This document shows, piece after piece, positions 1-8,685 of a stretch of DNA of 57,086 bases. A model generated the notes under the pieces. That model was not told where the DNA came from. It did no database searches and saw only the letters and a list, made by a program, of their open reading frames with translations. The stretch spans positions 1-57,086 of the forward strand of contig JASEIM010000013.1 in assembly GCA_030017655.1 (NCBI GenBank). Direction: 5' to 3'. Position 1 is the first letter of the stretch. Each line of letters starts with the position of its first letter. Made by a program: the position numbers and the translations under genes. Origin of the DNA: Methanobacterium sp. GTDB lineage: Archaea > Methanobacteriota > Methanobacteria > Methanobacteriales > Methanobacteriaceae.

Positions 1-430
1 CAATCACAAAAATCTCATTTCCCTTCCCAATTTCTTTTATACATTCCTCTGTGCTTTCAGTCCAGCCACATATCACCACATGTTCTGTTTTTTTCACATT
101 AATCAACCCCATTAATCGCATTTGCTGTCTTTGTACTAAAAATTCAACTATTGACTCAATAGCAATTGCAAAACTACCAATACCTAAAATTATCAATGAA
201 ATTGTAAAAAACATTCCAATATTTGTTTCAGGACTGTAATCACCATACCCTACTGTTCCAATAGTAACAAATGTCCAGTAAAATGATACAATCCATGGCT
301 GCCCTTCAATTAGATGAAATCCAATGGTTCCATAAGCAATAACTCCAAAAATTAAAATAAAAATACGTGTCATTCGTTCATGGATTATTTTAGGTAAGCG
401 TTCTCTTAATAATCTGAATATTACAAACAT
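1..430 (-). CDS. mthK: MthK-type calcium-gated potassium channel, N-terminal part (cut by window edge)
   Basis: The minus-strand frame starts with ATG at 430 and runs off the left edge after 143 codons. It has a two-transmembrane pore module with the K+ selectivity filter TVGYG at residues 59-63 (context TIGTVGYGDYSP), then a Rossmann-type RCK start (HVVICGWTEST, about 115-125). From memory of Methanothermobacter MthK, filter position, linker and RCK start fall at the same residue numbers, and Met107, the known internal start for the free RCK subunit, is present (LMGLIN). The protein would gate K+ flux across the membrane in response to Ca2+. Only a weak ribosome site (AAGGGT) precedes the start. 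The rest of the RCK domain lies outside the window. The family is certain and orthology to MthK very likely. Confidence 0.93.
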   Translation of the reverse strand, partial: MFVIFRLLRERLPKIIHERMTRIFILIFGVIAYGTIGFHLIEGQPWIVSFYWTFVTIGTVGYGDYSPETNIGMFFTISLIILGIGSFAIAIESIVEFLVQRQQMRLMGLINVKKTEHVVICGWTESTEECIKEIGKGNEIFVI

Positions 431-470
431 AAAAATTACCCTTTAAAATATTTAAAAAAAAGGAAATGGA

Positions 471-803
471 TTATTTCCTTAAAAATAGGTACCATACAGC
501 GATAATTGCTATTATTATAACAATTATAATTATAGCTATCCACCATGAACCACCATCGCCACTGGCATCATCATCATCGCCATCACTCAGCTTTTTAACG
601 GTTTTACTGATACCGCTTGAACTTCCACCGCGGCTGCCGCCTTTAACTGCAGGAGTTAAGGCATTTAAATGCGTAGCAGCTAAACTACTCTCCAAAACAG
701 CATCAGATGGTGAAACCTGATATTCCTGTGCAGAAATACAATTTGGAACTCCAAGAAGTCCAATAACTAAAAAAGTCATTATAATTACTGTTTTAAGCTT
801 CAT
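471..803 (-). CDS. Small secreted or membrane-anchored protein of unknown function
   Basis: 110 residues. A signal peptide is visible (MKLKTVIIMTFLVIGLLGVPNCISAQ, cleavage likely near residue 25), then a Ser/Gly-rich low-complexity stretch (about 55-65), an acidic patch (DGDDDD, about 73-78) and a C-terminal hydrophobic helix (about 87-106) ending in LRK. This is the layout of a surface protein held by a C-terminal membrane anchor. A strong ribosome site (GGGAGGT) precedes the ATG at 803. It lies 40 bp upstream of the MthK-type channel on the same strand, so the two may share a transcript. I do not recognise a family, and a link to channel function would be speculation. Confidence 0.7.
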   Translation of the reverse strand: MKLKTVIIMTFLVIGLLGVPNCISAQEYQVSPSDAVLESSLAATHLNALTPAVKGGSRGGSSSGISKTVKKLSDGDDDDASGDGGSWWIAIIIIVIIIAIIAVWYLFLRK

Positions 804-982
804 ACTTTACCTCCCTAAATTCTCTAATTAAATATTATCAATCGTTATAAAAATATTTGCATTTAACAAGTATATTAAAAACCTTAAATCATAGCTTCAA
901 AACATCAAATTGGGTGTAAACACTCTTTACTTTTGTAAAAGAGAATTAAAACTAAATTATAGAAAAATTTTTAATAAAAGCT

Positions 983-3745
983 TTAACCACGAGTTCTTAC
1001 AATGTATTTTCTTAATTCATCTGCAAAAAACATTATAGGAGCAAATGTGATTAAATAAAGCCATTCATTTAGTCCGAGGGCAGTTGTATTGAATATATCT
1101 TGGAGATAGGGAATATATATTATGGAGAAAATTACAATGGCCATAAAAGCAATTCCTATAGGTATCCACCTATTTTTAAAAAGCCCTATTTTAAAAACAG
1201 ATGTTCTTGAGCTTTGACACCCTAAAAGGTTACCCATCTGCGCTGTTACGATACCTGCAAACACCATGGTAGTTGCTTTTATATAAAGTGGATCTGAAAA
1301 GGATAGTTCTTGCCCAAATTGCCATCCACCATTATATAAAACCCAAAAGTATCCTGACATTACTAAAGTTGTTTTGATTAACCCAAGGTAGATATATCCT
1401 CTAAATAGTACTTCACGATTTAATAGGCGTTCTTTACGAGAACGGGGAGGTATATCCATTACATCGGCTTCTGAAGGCCCAACACCAAGAGCAAGTGCAG
1501 GAACAGTATCAGTCCCTAGGTCAATCGCAAGTATCTGCATCACTGTAATCGGAAGAGGAATCCCAAATAATACCGTAAGGACAAATGGGATAATTTCTGC
1601 GGTTTCGTGAGAAAAAATGTATATAATAAACTTTCTGATATTTTCAAAAATGTTTCTACCTTGTTTAATGGCAGCTACAATTGAAGCGAAGTTATCATCA
1701 GTTAAAACCATATCAGAAGCTTCTTTTGCAACATCTGTACCTGTTATTCCCATAGCAATTCCAATATCTGCTTTTCTAAGTGCTGGAGCATCATTAACAC
1801 CATCCCCTGTCATTGCCACTATTTCATCTTCATCTTCAAGTATGCTGGCAATTCTAAGTTTATGTTCTGGAATGGCTCTTGCAAATATCACATCGCATCC
1901 AGACTTGAGCAATTGCCCAACTTCATCATCAGACATTTCAGTTAGTTCTTTACCTTTAACAATCTCACATGGCCCGCTAATAATCCCTATTTCTTCAGCT
2001 ATAGCTCTTGCTGTAAGGCCATAGTCTCCTGTTATCATTATAATTCGAATTCCGGCCTTATGGCACTGTTCTACGGCATCATGAACCTCTGGACGAGGAG
2101 GATCCTGCATGGCCATCATGCCCAAAAAAATCATGTCTTTTTCAACAGTTTCCGGTGTGTAATCAGTGAAATCATCTGGTAAATTTCTATATGCCATTGC
2201 AAGAATTCTAAGCCCCTGACTTGCAAGTTCATCATGCTTTTTAATTATTTTCTCTTTCTCTTCATCTCTAAATGGCCTGATTTTTCCATTTTGGGAGATA
2301 TGGCTACTAAGTGAAATAATTTTTTTTGGAGCTCCTTTAATATAAGCTACTTTTTTATCTTCTTTCTGGTGAATTGAGCTCATAGATTTCCTTTTAGAAT
2401 CAAATGGAAGCTCAATTATCCTGGGAATTCTTTGAATTTCCTCTTCTAAATTAAAACCGCTTTTTGCTGCTGCAACAAGTAATGATGCTTCTGTTGGGTC
2501 TCCTAATATTTTCCATATCCCTCCTTCTTTTTTTGGAGGTATGAGTTTGGCATCATTACAAAATGCTGAGGTTCTCATAAGCAATTTAAGCTCTTTCATC
2601 TCATCATAGCCAATTTCATGGCCTTTATGTAAAAATTCACCTTCAGGCGTATACCCTGCTCCTGTAACTTCAATTATTTCGCAGGGAATCCATATTTTAC
2701 GCACAGTCATCTCATTTTTAGTAAGTGTACCTGTTTTATCGGTGCAGATTATGGTTGTTGAGCCTAAGGTTTCAACGCCGGATAGTTTTTTTATGAGGGC
2801 ATTTTTTGAAACCATTTTTTTAGCTGAAGCAGCAAGTGCAAGGGTAACAGTAGGTAATAGTCCCTCCGGCACGTTTGCAACGGTTAATCCTATGGCAAAA
2901 ATGAATGCCAATTCAAGAGGAAAATCTATTACAAAAACATTAACCATAAACAATGTAAATCCCATTAAAATAGCTATAGCTGCAATCATTCTAGCTAATT
3001 TACTAATTTCTTTTTGTAAAGGACTTTGTACTTCTTTTACGGACTGAGTAAGCGTTGCAATCTTGTTAAACTCAGTTTTAGTTCCAGTTGCAAAAACTAC
3101 AGCTTTCCCAGAACCAGCAGCAACACTGGTACCAGCAAAAACAAGATTATGCATCTCGACAAAGGAATGATTCTCACCACTCATACCTTCAGATTCTTTA
3201 CGCACTGGCCTAGATTCTCCAGTAAGTGTTGAATTATCAACTTTGAGCTGAAATGCTTCCACAAGCCGTGAATCAGCAGAAATATTGTCTCCTTCCTCAA
3301 GTACAATAATATCGCCAGGAACGAGTGACGAAGCAAGGATTTTACTTTCTTTTCCTTCTCTTATCACCTTTGCAGTAGATGGAAGAATTTTTTTCAGGGC
3401 TTCAGTCGCTTTTTCTGCTTCATATTCCTGCCAAAAACTGAAAAGAGCATTAATAACAATTACACCAATAATAGCAAATCCTAATTGGAATATTCCAGCA
3501 ATAAAAGCTAAAACGCTTGCAGCCCATAAAAGAAGGGCAAGTATATTATAAAAATTTTCTAAAAATTTAAAAATTAATGGTTTTTGTTTGAATTCTTCTA
3601 TCTGATTAGGTCCATATATTTCAAGTCTTTTTTCAGCTTCAGCTTCACTTATTCCCTCTTTGGAAGTACCAAGATTAGAATAAACTTCTTCAGGAGATAA
3701 TTTAAAAATATCTAACTCTTCGGAGGATGGGCTGTTTTGATCCAT
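983..3745 (-). CDS. P-type cation-transporting ATPase, type IIC-like (Na+/K+-ATPase-like)
   Basis: 920 residues, full length for a type II P-type ATPase. Domains in order: N-terminal cation-ATPase domain (10-80), TM1-2, actuator domain with LTGES (about 174-178), TM3-4 with VANVPEGLL (about 289-297), phosphorylation site DKTGT (Asp about 336), nucleotide-binding domain, hinge TGDGVNDAP, and C-terminal TM5-10. The TM4 motif NVPEGLL and TM6 motif IDLGTDTVP match Na+/K+-ATPase rather than SERCA (IPEGLP and NLVTDGLP), and a TM5 glutamate (HETAEIIP) is kept. ATP-driven export of Na+ or H+ with possible K+ counter-transport is inferred; the true ion is not proven. It follows the channel-containing gene pair on the same strand, which suggests an ion-homeostasis locus. 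Confidence 0.93.
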   Translation of the reverse strand: MDQNSPSSEELDIFKLSPEEVYSNLGTSKEGISEAEAEKRLEIYGPNQIEEFKQKPLIFKFLENFYNILALLLWAASVLAFIAGIFQLGFAIIGVIVINALFSFWQEYEAEKATEALKKILPSTAKVIREGKESKILASSLVPGDIIVLEEGDNISADSRLVEAFQLKVDNSTLTGESRPVRKESEGMSGENHSFVEMHNLVFAGTSVAAGSGKAVVFATGTKTEFNKIATLTQSVKEVQSPLQKEISKLARMIAAIAILMGFTLFMVNVFVIDFPLELAFIFAIGLTVANVPEGLLPTVTLALAASAKKMVSKNALIKKLSGVETLGSTTIICTDKTGTLTKNEMTVRKIWIPCEIIEVTGAGYTPEGEFLHKGHEIGYDEMKELKLLMRTSAFCNDAKLIPPKKEGGIWKILGDPTEASLLVAAAKSGFNLEEEIQRIPRIIELPFDSKRKSMSSIHQKEDKKVAYIKGAPKKIISLSSHISQNGKIRPFRDEEKEKIIKKHDELASQGLRILAMAYRNLPDDFTDYTPETVEKDMIFLGMMAMQDPPRPEVHDAVEQCHKAGIRIIMITGDYGLTARAIAEEIGIISGPCEIVKGKELTEMSDDEVGQLLKSGCDVIFARAIPEHKLRIASILEDEDEIVAMTGDGVNDAPALRKADIGIAMGITGTDVAKEASDMVLTDDNFASIVAAIKQGRNIFENIRKFIIYIFSHETAEIIPFVLTVLFGIPLPITVMQILAIDLGTDTVPALALGVGPSEADVMDIPPRSRKERLLNREVLFRGYIYLGLIKTTLVMSGYFWVLYNGGWQFGQELSFSDPLYIKATTMVFAGIVTAQMGNLLGCQSSRTSVFKIGLFKNRWIPIGIAFMAIVIFSIIYIPYLQDIFNTTALGLNEWLYLITFAPIMFFADELRKYIVRTRG

Positions 3746-3871
3746 GCTTACACTTGAGTTTGATTTTAGGAGAAAAATTTAATTTTACACTTGAAATTGA
3801 CCTCTTGTAATAATTAAAAGGCTTACGTTATTTTTTATAGTCTTTAAGATATAAATAATAACGGGATTAGC

Positions 3872-5257
3872 ATGGAATGCGATGTCGTAATAATTGGTGC
3901 AGGCCCGGCAGGTCTATTAGCCGCATCCAGATTAGCGGATAAACTTAAAGTAATAATAATTGATAAGGGAAAAGGAATAGAAGAAAGGAAATGCATTTCT
4001 CTTGGAAAAGGGACCTGTATGCAATGTTCACCATGTAATATAACGGGAGGTCTTGGAGGCGCTGGCGGGCTTTCAGATGGTAAACTGAATTTAAGACCAG
4101 ACATTGGAGGCAACCTTGAAGAATTTGTAAGCAGCGATGAAGCATGGGATATAATAAAGGAAATAGATGAATTTTTTTTAAAGCACGGGGCACCTGATGA
4201 AATTTATGCACCTTCTGAGGATGATATATCTGGAATTTTAAGGAAATCCGCAGCTGCAGGAATTAAATTCATTCCAATAGTTCAAAGACACATCGGGTCT
4301 GATAAAACGCCTCAGGTTATTAATTCCATAAGAAAAGAAATTGAAGAAATGGGGGCAAAATTCTTACTTGAAACAGAAGTCCTGAATATAATTGCTGATA
4401 AAAATGTAAAAGGAGTTTCAATCAGAGAAAAAGATGGAAATGAGTTTGAAATAAAATGTAATTACATAGTAGCTGCCCCTGGACGTGTTGGGGCCTACTG
4501 GCTTTCAGATCAGCTTAAAAAACTTAAAATTTCTATAAGATATAATCCTGTGGATATTGGAGTTAGAATTGAAGTTCCCCACATAGTAATGGATTCAATA
4601 ACCAGTATAAACTGGGATCCAAAATTCCATATAACAACAAAAACTTATGATGACTTTGTAAGAACATTCTGCACATGTCCTAAAGGTTTTATTGTAGAAG
4701 AAGTATATGAAGGTTTTGTAGGTGTAAATGGACATTCAATGCGTGGAAAAATGTCTTTAAATACTAATTTTGCATTTTTGGTTAGGGTGGAACTTACTAA
4801 ACCTACCGAAAACACATCTGCATATGCATTTTCAATTGCAAGTATTGCCAATATTCTTGGAAGTGGAAAACCAATAATTCAGAGGCTTGGAGATCTTAAA
4901 AGAGGAAGAAGATCAACATGGAAACGCATCGAAAAGAGCAATGTATCTCCAACATTTAAAAATGTAATTCCCGGAGATATTGCGATGGCATTTCCAAACA
5001 GACTCGTTATTGATATTATAGAAGGGCTTGAAGCATTAAATCAGGTTATTCCAGGAGTTGCAACTGACTCAACACTTCTTTATGCTCCGGAGATAAAACT
5101 TTATGCAATGAGGGCAGAAGTAAATCGCGGTCTTGAAACTCCTGTAAGGGGACTTTATGTGGCTGGAGATGGCGCTGGTGTTTCAAGGGGAATTGTTGGC
5201 GCAGCAGCAACTGGCATAATAGCAGCCAATAATATTTTAAAGGGACTGGGCCTATAG
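3872..5257 (+). CDS. NAD(P)/FAD-dependent oxidoreductase (FAD-dependent dehydrogenase family)
   Basis: 461 residues. The N-terminal dinucleotide-binding motif VVIIGAGPAGLLAASRL (about 5-21) is followed by an acidic strand end (VIIIDKG). A Cys cluster (CISLGKGTCMQCSPC, about 42-56) comes next, then a Gly-rich GGLGGAGGLSDGK segment, and a C-terminal FAD motif (GLYVAGDGAGVSRGIVGAAATG, about 428-449). This is the layout of the large FAD-dependent dehydrogenase family COG2509. The substrate is unknown. The Cys cluster near the FAD site could bind metal or take part in redox, but this is inferred. The gene is divergent from the ATPase and 14 bp upstream of a small zinc-ribbon membrane protein, perhaps in one operon. 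Confidence 0.85.
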   Translation: MECDVVIIGAGPAGLLAASRLADKLKVIIIDKGKGIEERKCISLGKGTCMQCSPCNITGGLGGAGGLSDGKLNLRPDIGGNLEEFVSSDEAWDIIKEIDEFFLKHGAPDEIYAPSEDDISGILRKSAAAGIKFIPIVQRHIGSDKTPQVINSIRKEIEEMGAKFLLETEVLNIIADKNVKGVSIREKDGNEFEIKCNYIVAAPGRVGAYWLSDQLKKLKISIRYNPVDIGVRIEVPHIVMDSITSINWDPKFHITTKTYDDFVRTFCTCPKGFIVEEVYEGFVGVNGHSMRGKMSLNTNFAFLVRVELTKPTENTSAYAFSIASIANILGSGKPIIQRLGDLKRGRRSTWKRIEKSNVSPTFKNVIPGDIAMAFPNRLVIDIIEGLEALNQVIPGVATDSTLLYAPEIKLYAMRAEVNRGLETPVRGLYVAGDGAGVSRGIVGAAATGIIAANNILKGLGL

Positions 5258-5271
5258 TAATGCGGGGACAT

Positions 5272-5604
5272 ATGAAAATTCAAAGCAGAGATTTAAAAAT
5301 TGCAAAGATATTAACAGTTATCTTTATTATAACTGTAATTGCAGAGGCTTCTCTAATTTATGTTTATAATCCTTATGAAGGGGTTAAATGCCCTAATTGT
5401 AATTCTACAAATACTGAATACTGGATGGATGACGGCCCGGACATTATTTATCAGTGCTACAACTGTGGTGCTTATTTCTTTAAAGACGGTTACATTGCCA
5501 TGTACAATGAAGAAATAAATAAAAAATACAATGAGAGCCTTAAAAACAGGAGTGAATCAGTTAAAAACAGTTCAATATTAAATAATTCCATTATGGAGAA
5601 TTAG
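5272..5604 (+). CDS. Small membrane-anchored zinc-ribbon protein, unknown function
   Basis: About 110 residues. One N-terminal transmembrane helix (about 9-30) is followed by a probable zinc ribbon CPNCNSTNTEYW...CYNCGAYFF (two CxxC pairs about 20 residues apart) and a polar Asn/Ser-rich tail. I chose the ATG at 5272 because GGGG lies just ahead of it; the in-frame ATG at 5260 has no visible ribosome site. It ends one base before the next gene, so translation of the two is probably coupled. Zinc-ribbon membrane proteins of this size are common in methanogens. No function can be assigned. Confidence 0.65.
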   Translation: MKIQSRDLKIAKILTVIFIITVIAEASLIYVYNPYEGVKCPNCNSTNTEYWMDDGPDIIYQCYNCGAYFFKDGYIAMYNEEINKKYNESLKNRSESVKNSSILNNSIMEN

Positions 5605-5605
5605 A

Positions 5606-6037
5606 ATGGAGAAAATAGATCCTTACCTGAAATATTTAAACATTATCCTTGCAGTGACTATTATATCTACAATAGCTATTTTATATGTATTTTTAAGTGG
5701 AATAAATGTATTTTATGCTCCTAATTATGAAGTTTTACTGCTGATTTTGCCCTGTGTTTTTGGGGGGATAGCAACAGCCTTAATAACTCAAGGAATACGT
5801 GGTGTCGTATGGGCAGTAACTGTAGGGGCCTTATCTTTTTGTATATGGTCAAGTATTTACATGATATTTCTAACAATTATAGCCAGTGCAGATTTAGGAA
5901 GTTTTATATTGCTTTTAATCTGGATTCCTGCCACATTGGTTTTTGGCGGAATATTAGGAGGAATTGGAGGATTTATAGGATTAATTATAAAAAAAGCATC
6001 TGATCTGTTATCAAAGCGCCAGATTAGCCCAGAATAG
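5606..6037 (+). CDS. Small integral membrane protein, about four helices
   Basis: 143 residues, mostly hydrophobic. Helices are visible at roughly 14-34, 42-62, 66-95 and 98-131, the last Gly-rich (FGGILGGIGGFIGLI), followed by a short polar tail. GGAG six bases ahead supports the ATG at 5606. The gene begins one base after the zinc-ribbon protein stop codon, so they should be co-translated. No family is recognised. It could be a partner of the upstream protein, which is inference from spacing only. Confidence 0.65.
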   Translation: MEKIDPYLKYLNIILAVTIISTIAILYVFLSGINVFYAPNYEVLLLILPCVFGGIATALITQGIRGVVWAVTVGALSFCIWSSIYMIFLTIIASADLGSFILLLIWIPATLVFGGILGGIGGFIGLIIKKASDLLSKRQISPE

Positions 6038-6135
6038 TATAACTGGATACAAATATGAGTTTAAAAAAAGAGTTTTAAGAAATTTAAATGCAGTATGAAA
6101 GCTAATTTTGAAAAATAAATATGGAATGGAAATCT

Positions 6136-6558
6136 TTATTTTGGCGCAGCAACAACTGCTGTTCCGTAGGCTAAAATTTCCTGCATTACATTTGATACTT
6201 CATTTGAGTCATAACGAACGCTTATTATGGCATTTGCGCCCATTTGCCTGGCATGGTCAATCATCCGATAAAGGGACTGATCTCTTGACTCTTCCATCAT
6301 TCTAACGTATTCCTTTATTTCTCCACCAACGAGAGATCTTAATCCTGCACCAATCTGTCCTCCAACACCTCTGCTTCGGACAGTAAGCCCATAACAGAAC
6401 CCGCGGGTCTCAATAATCTCATATCCTGGAATGTAATTGGAACTTACAATGATAATATCCTCTAAAATTTCGTTTATTTCAAAATCAGTAGATGTTTCTT
6501 CTGAAATTCCTTCTCTTCTTGCTTCAAGTCTTCTCTGTATTTCTTCATTTGATACCAT
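6136..6558 (-). CDS. YbjQ/UPF0145-family (heavy-metal-binding domain) protein
   Basis: About 140 residues from the ATG at 6558, preceded by GGTGG; the longer frame to 6588 lacks a ribosome site. The pattern IIIVSSNYIPGYEIIETRGFCYGLTVRSRGVGGQIGAGLRSLVGGEIKEYVRMMEESRDQ...ARQMGANAIISVRYDS is characteristic of the YbjQ family (UPF0145/DUF74), small beta-rich proteins forming pentamers. The family is sometimes called heavy-metal-binding, but its role is not settled. An N-terminal extension rich in Arg/Glu (NEEIQRRLEARREG) precedes the core. It lies 36 bp downstream of the YchF-like GTPase on the same strand and may share its transcript. Confidence 0.85.
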   Translation of the reverse strand: MVSNEEIQRRLEARREGISEETSTDFEINEILEDIIIVSSNYIPGYEIIETRGFCYGLTVRSRGVGGQIGAGLRSLVGGEIKEYVRMMEESRDQSLYRMIDHARQMGANAIISVRYDSNEVSNVMQEILAYGTAVVAAPK

Positions 6559-6594
6559 CAAACCACCAGTAAATCTTTTAATAAGCAATGATTT

Positions 6595-7782
6595 TTATCT
6601 GCAAACAATACTTATAATATCTCCGCTTTTTAGCTCATAGTCACTACTCACTCTTCTGCAGCTACGGGCATCCATAGCATGCATAAAGCTCTCACCAATA
6701 TCAGTATGAATTACAAATGCTAAATCACGCGGCTTTGCCCCTGATTTTATTAGGATTGCATCTGGAAGAATATTTCCTTTACTATCACACATTTTATGCT
6801 CGTCTTCAACCGGGAAAACAACGATCATATCTAATAAATCGAAAATTGCTCTATTTAAAGCTTCCTGAACTCCGGTACTGCCATATTTTTTAAGAACATG
6901 TTCTTTAATGTAATTAAGGGCCTTTATCTGGGCTTCACTTAATTTTGATTCATCCAAAATCTCAAAATCATCATCACCAGAGGTGTATTTTATCAAACCT
7001 GCTTCTGATGCCCTTACAAGAGCTAATTCTGATTCTGCAGATGCTGGAATAACATTTTCATATTTTTCCTGCAATCTTTTAATGTTTTCTTCAGCTGTAG
7101 GGAGATCTGCCTTATTTGCAACTATAAGCATTGGTTTGGCTATGCGGAGTAAAACACTTAAAAATTTCTGAATATCTTCATCTTCCCATGTGTGGTATTC
7201 TGATGGAACTTCTCTTTTTGCCTCAATAATATCTTCCAATGATATTCCGATTCCACTGAACTGTTCATGTATTATTTTAGAGAAATCAAGCTTTTCTGAG
7301 AGGTATTTTCGTATTAATTTGCTCCAGTTTTTCTTCAATATTCCGAAGAGCCACATGGTTATTTCATGCTCTAAAAATTCAACATCATCAAGCGGATCAT
7401 GTGATCCTGCCTCAACAGGTCTTCCCTCCTCGTCAGTAGAGCCTGAAGCATCAATAATATGTATTAAAACTCTTGATTGCCGTAATTCATCTAAAAATTT
7501 ATTTCCAAGCCCTCTTCCTTCATGAGCTCCTGGAACCAGCCCTGCAACGTCAATGAGTTCAACAGGAATCATTCTTTTTCCCTGAACACATTTTGAATTC
7601 TGCGGATTGCATGTGAGTTCCAGTTCTGTGCACGGGCACTTTGATATTACATAGGCAACTGCTTTATTTGCATCAATTGTTGTAAATGGATAACTTGCAA
7701 CTTCAACTCCGGATAAAGTCGCTGAATTAAAAAATGATGATTTTCCTACGTTTGGTTTTCCTGTCACGCCTATTTCGAGCAT
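6595..7782 (-). CDS. Archaeal YchF/Obg-like GTP-binding protein
   Basis: 395 residues. G1 P-loop GKPNVGKSSFFN (about 8-19), switch region YPFTTID, G3 DVAGLVPGAHEGRGLGNKFLD (about 78-98) and G4 NKAD (about 225-228) are all present. The C-terminal region carries a TGS-type domain ending KSGDIISIVCR. Homologues bind ribosomes and are implicated in translation and stress control. A Cys-rich insert near the N terminus (CPCTELELTCNPQNSKC, about 50-66) is typical of the archaeal version and may bind metal. GTGAT precedes the ATG. Expected to be cytoplasmic and ribosome-associated. Confidence 0.9.
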   Translation of the reverse strand: MLEIGVTGKPNVGKSSFFNSATLSGVEVASYPFTTIDANKAVAYVISKCPCTELELTCNPQNSKCVQGKRMIPVELIDVAGLVPGAHEGRGLGNKFLDELRQSRVLIHIIDASGSTDEEGRPVEAGSHDPLDDVEFLEHEITMWLFGILKKNWSKLIRKYLSEKLDFSKIIHEQFSGIGISLEDIIEAKREVPSEYHTWEDEDIQKFLSVLLRIAKPMLIVANKADLPTAEENIKRLQEKYENVIPASAESELALVRASEAGLIKYTSGDDDFEILDESKLSEAQIKALNYIKEHVLKKYGSTGVQEALNRAIFDLLDMIVVFPVEDEHKMCDSKGNILPDAILIKSGAKPRDLAFVIHTDIGESFMHAMDARSCRRVSSDYELKSGDIISIVCR

Positions 7783-7985
7783 TTTATCACATCGAATTCT
7801 TCTTTTTCAATATTATGGTATTTAAGACATGGTTCATAATGTTTTTGAATCATATGGAAACTTCACTCTAAAATGCAAATCAAGAAAATGATATTCTAAA
7901 ACTATTTAAATCAAATTAAAGAAGTTCCTATAATAAAGTATGTTTAGCGATGATTATTAAGTAGTCTTATTAAACGAGGTTTTCA

Positions 7986-8606
7986 ATGTCAAAGCTGTAT
8001 ATAGTGGGGATAGGGCCAGGATCAAAAGAATATTTGACACAAATCGCGGTTAGCACTGTTTCATCTGTTGATGTGGTTATTGGAAGTAAAAGAGCGCTTG
8101 ATCTCTTTGATATTGAAGTTCAGAAATTTGAACTGAACGCAAAAAACATGAAGGACATGATGAAACGGTCAATCACAATGGTACAGGATGGAAAAAAAGT
8201 TGCGATACTTTCAACTGGAGATCCCGGGTTTTCAGGTATTTTAAAGCCAATTCTAGGTTTAAATCCAGATATTGATATTGAAGTTATTCCAGGAATCAGT
8301 TCTGTCCAGTTATGCGCTGCAAAACTTAAAATACCATGGGATGAGTCAGATATAGTCACAATGCATGGAAAAGGTATTAATAAAGGAATAATGGATCTTA
8401 TTGATAATGGTAAACCAACAATAATTCTTCCAAACTTTAAACCCTCAGAACTCGCTGATTTTTTAATTGAAAACGGCGTTAATGAAGGAAGAAAAGTCGC
8501 GATTTGTGAGAAACTCAGTTATGATGATGAAAAAATAGTTGAAATGTCTTTAAAGGATATTTTATCTGAAGATTTCAGTTATATGTGTGTTATGGTTGTT
8601 TATTAA
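7986..8606 (+). CDS. cbiE: Cobalt-precorrin-7 (C5)-methyltransferase
   Basis: 206 residues, the normal size for a stand-alone CbiE. The tetrapyrrole methylase fold shows the N-terminal VGIGPGSKEYLT motif (about 7-18), the STGDPGFSG loop (about 78-86) that holds S-adenosylmethionine, and EVIPGISSVQ (about 100-109). It methylates C5 of the corrin ring in anaerobic cobalamin synthesis, needed for the corrinoid of the methyltransferase Mtr in methanogens. It stands alone here, with no other cobalamin gene in the window, which is usual for Methanobacteriales where the pathway is scattered. A T-rich tract follows the stop. Confidence 0.9.
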   Translation: MSKLYIVGIGPGSKEYLTQIAVSTVSSVDVVIGSKRALDLFDIEVQKFELNAKNMKDMMKRSITMVQDGKKVAILSTGDPGFSGILKPILGLNPDIDIEVIPGISSVQLCAAKLKIPWDESDIVTMHGKGINKGIMDLIDNGKPTIILPNFKPSELADFLIENGVNEGRKVAICEKLSYDDEKIVEMSLKDILSEDFSYMCVMVVY

Positions 8607-8685
8607 TTTAATTTTAAGAATTTACTTTTTTGGTTAAGATTATATTAGATATCTGTTATTGAGAATAAAAAAAGAAAAGAATTTT

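Noticed and set aside
466..720. 84-residue plus-strand frame
   Set aside because: Mirror of the acidic and Ser-rich part of the anchored protein on the minus strand, with no ribosome site.
7783..7985. Possible cobalamin riboswitch before cbiE
   Set aside because: No B12-box or conserved stem pattern is visible, and such switches are rare in archaea.
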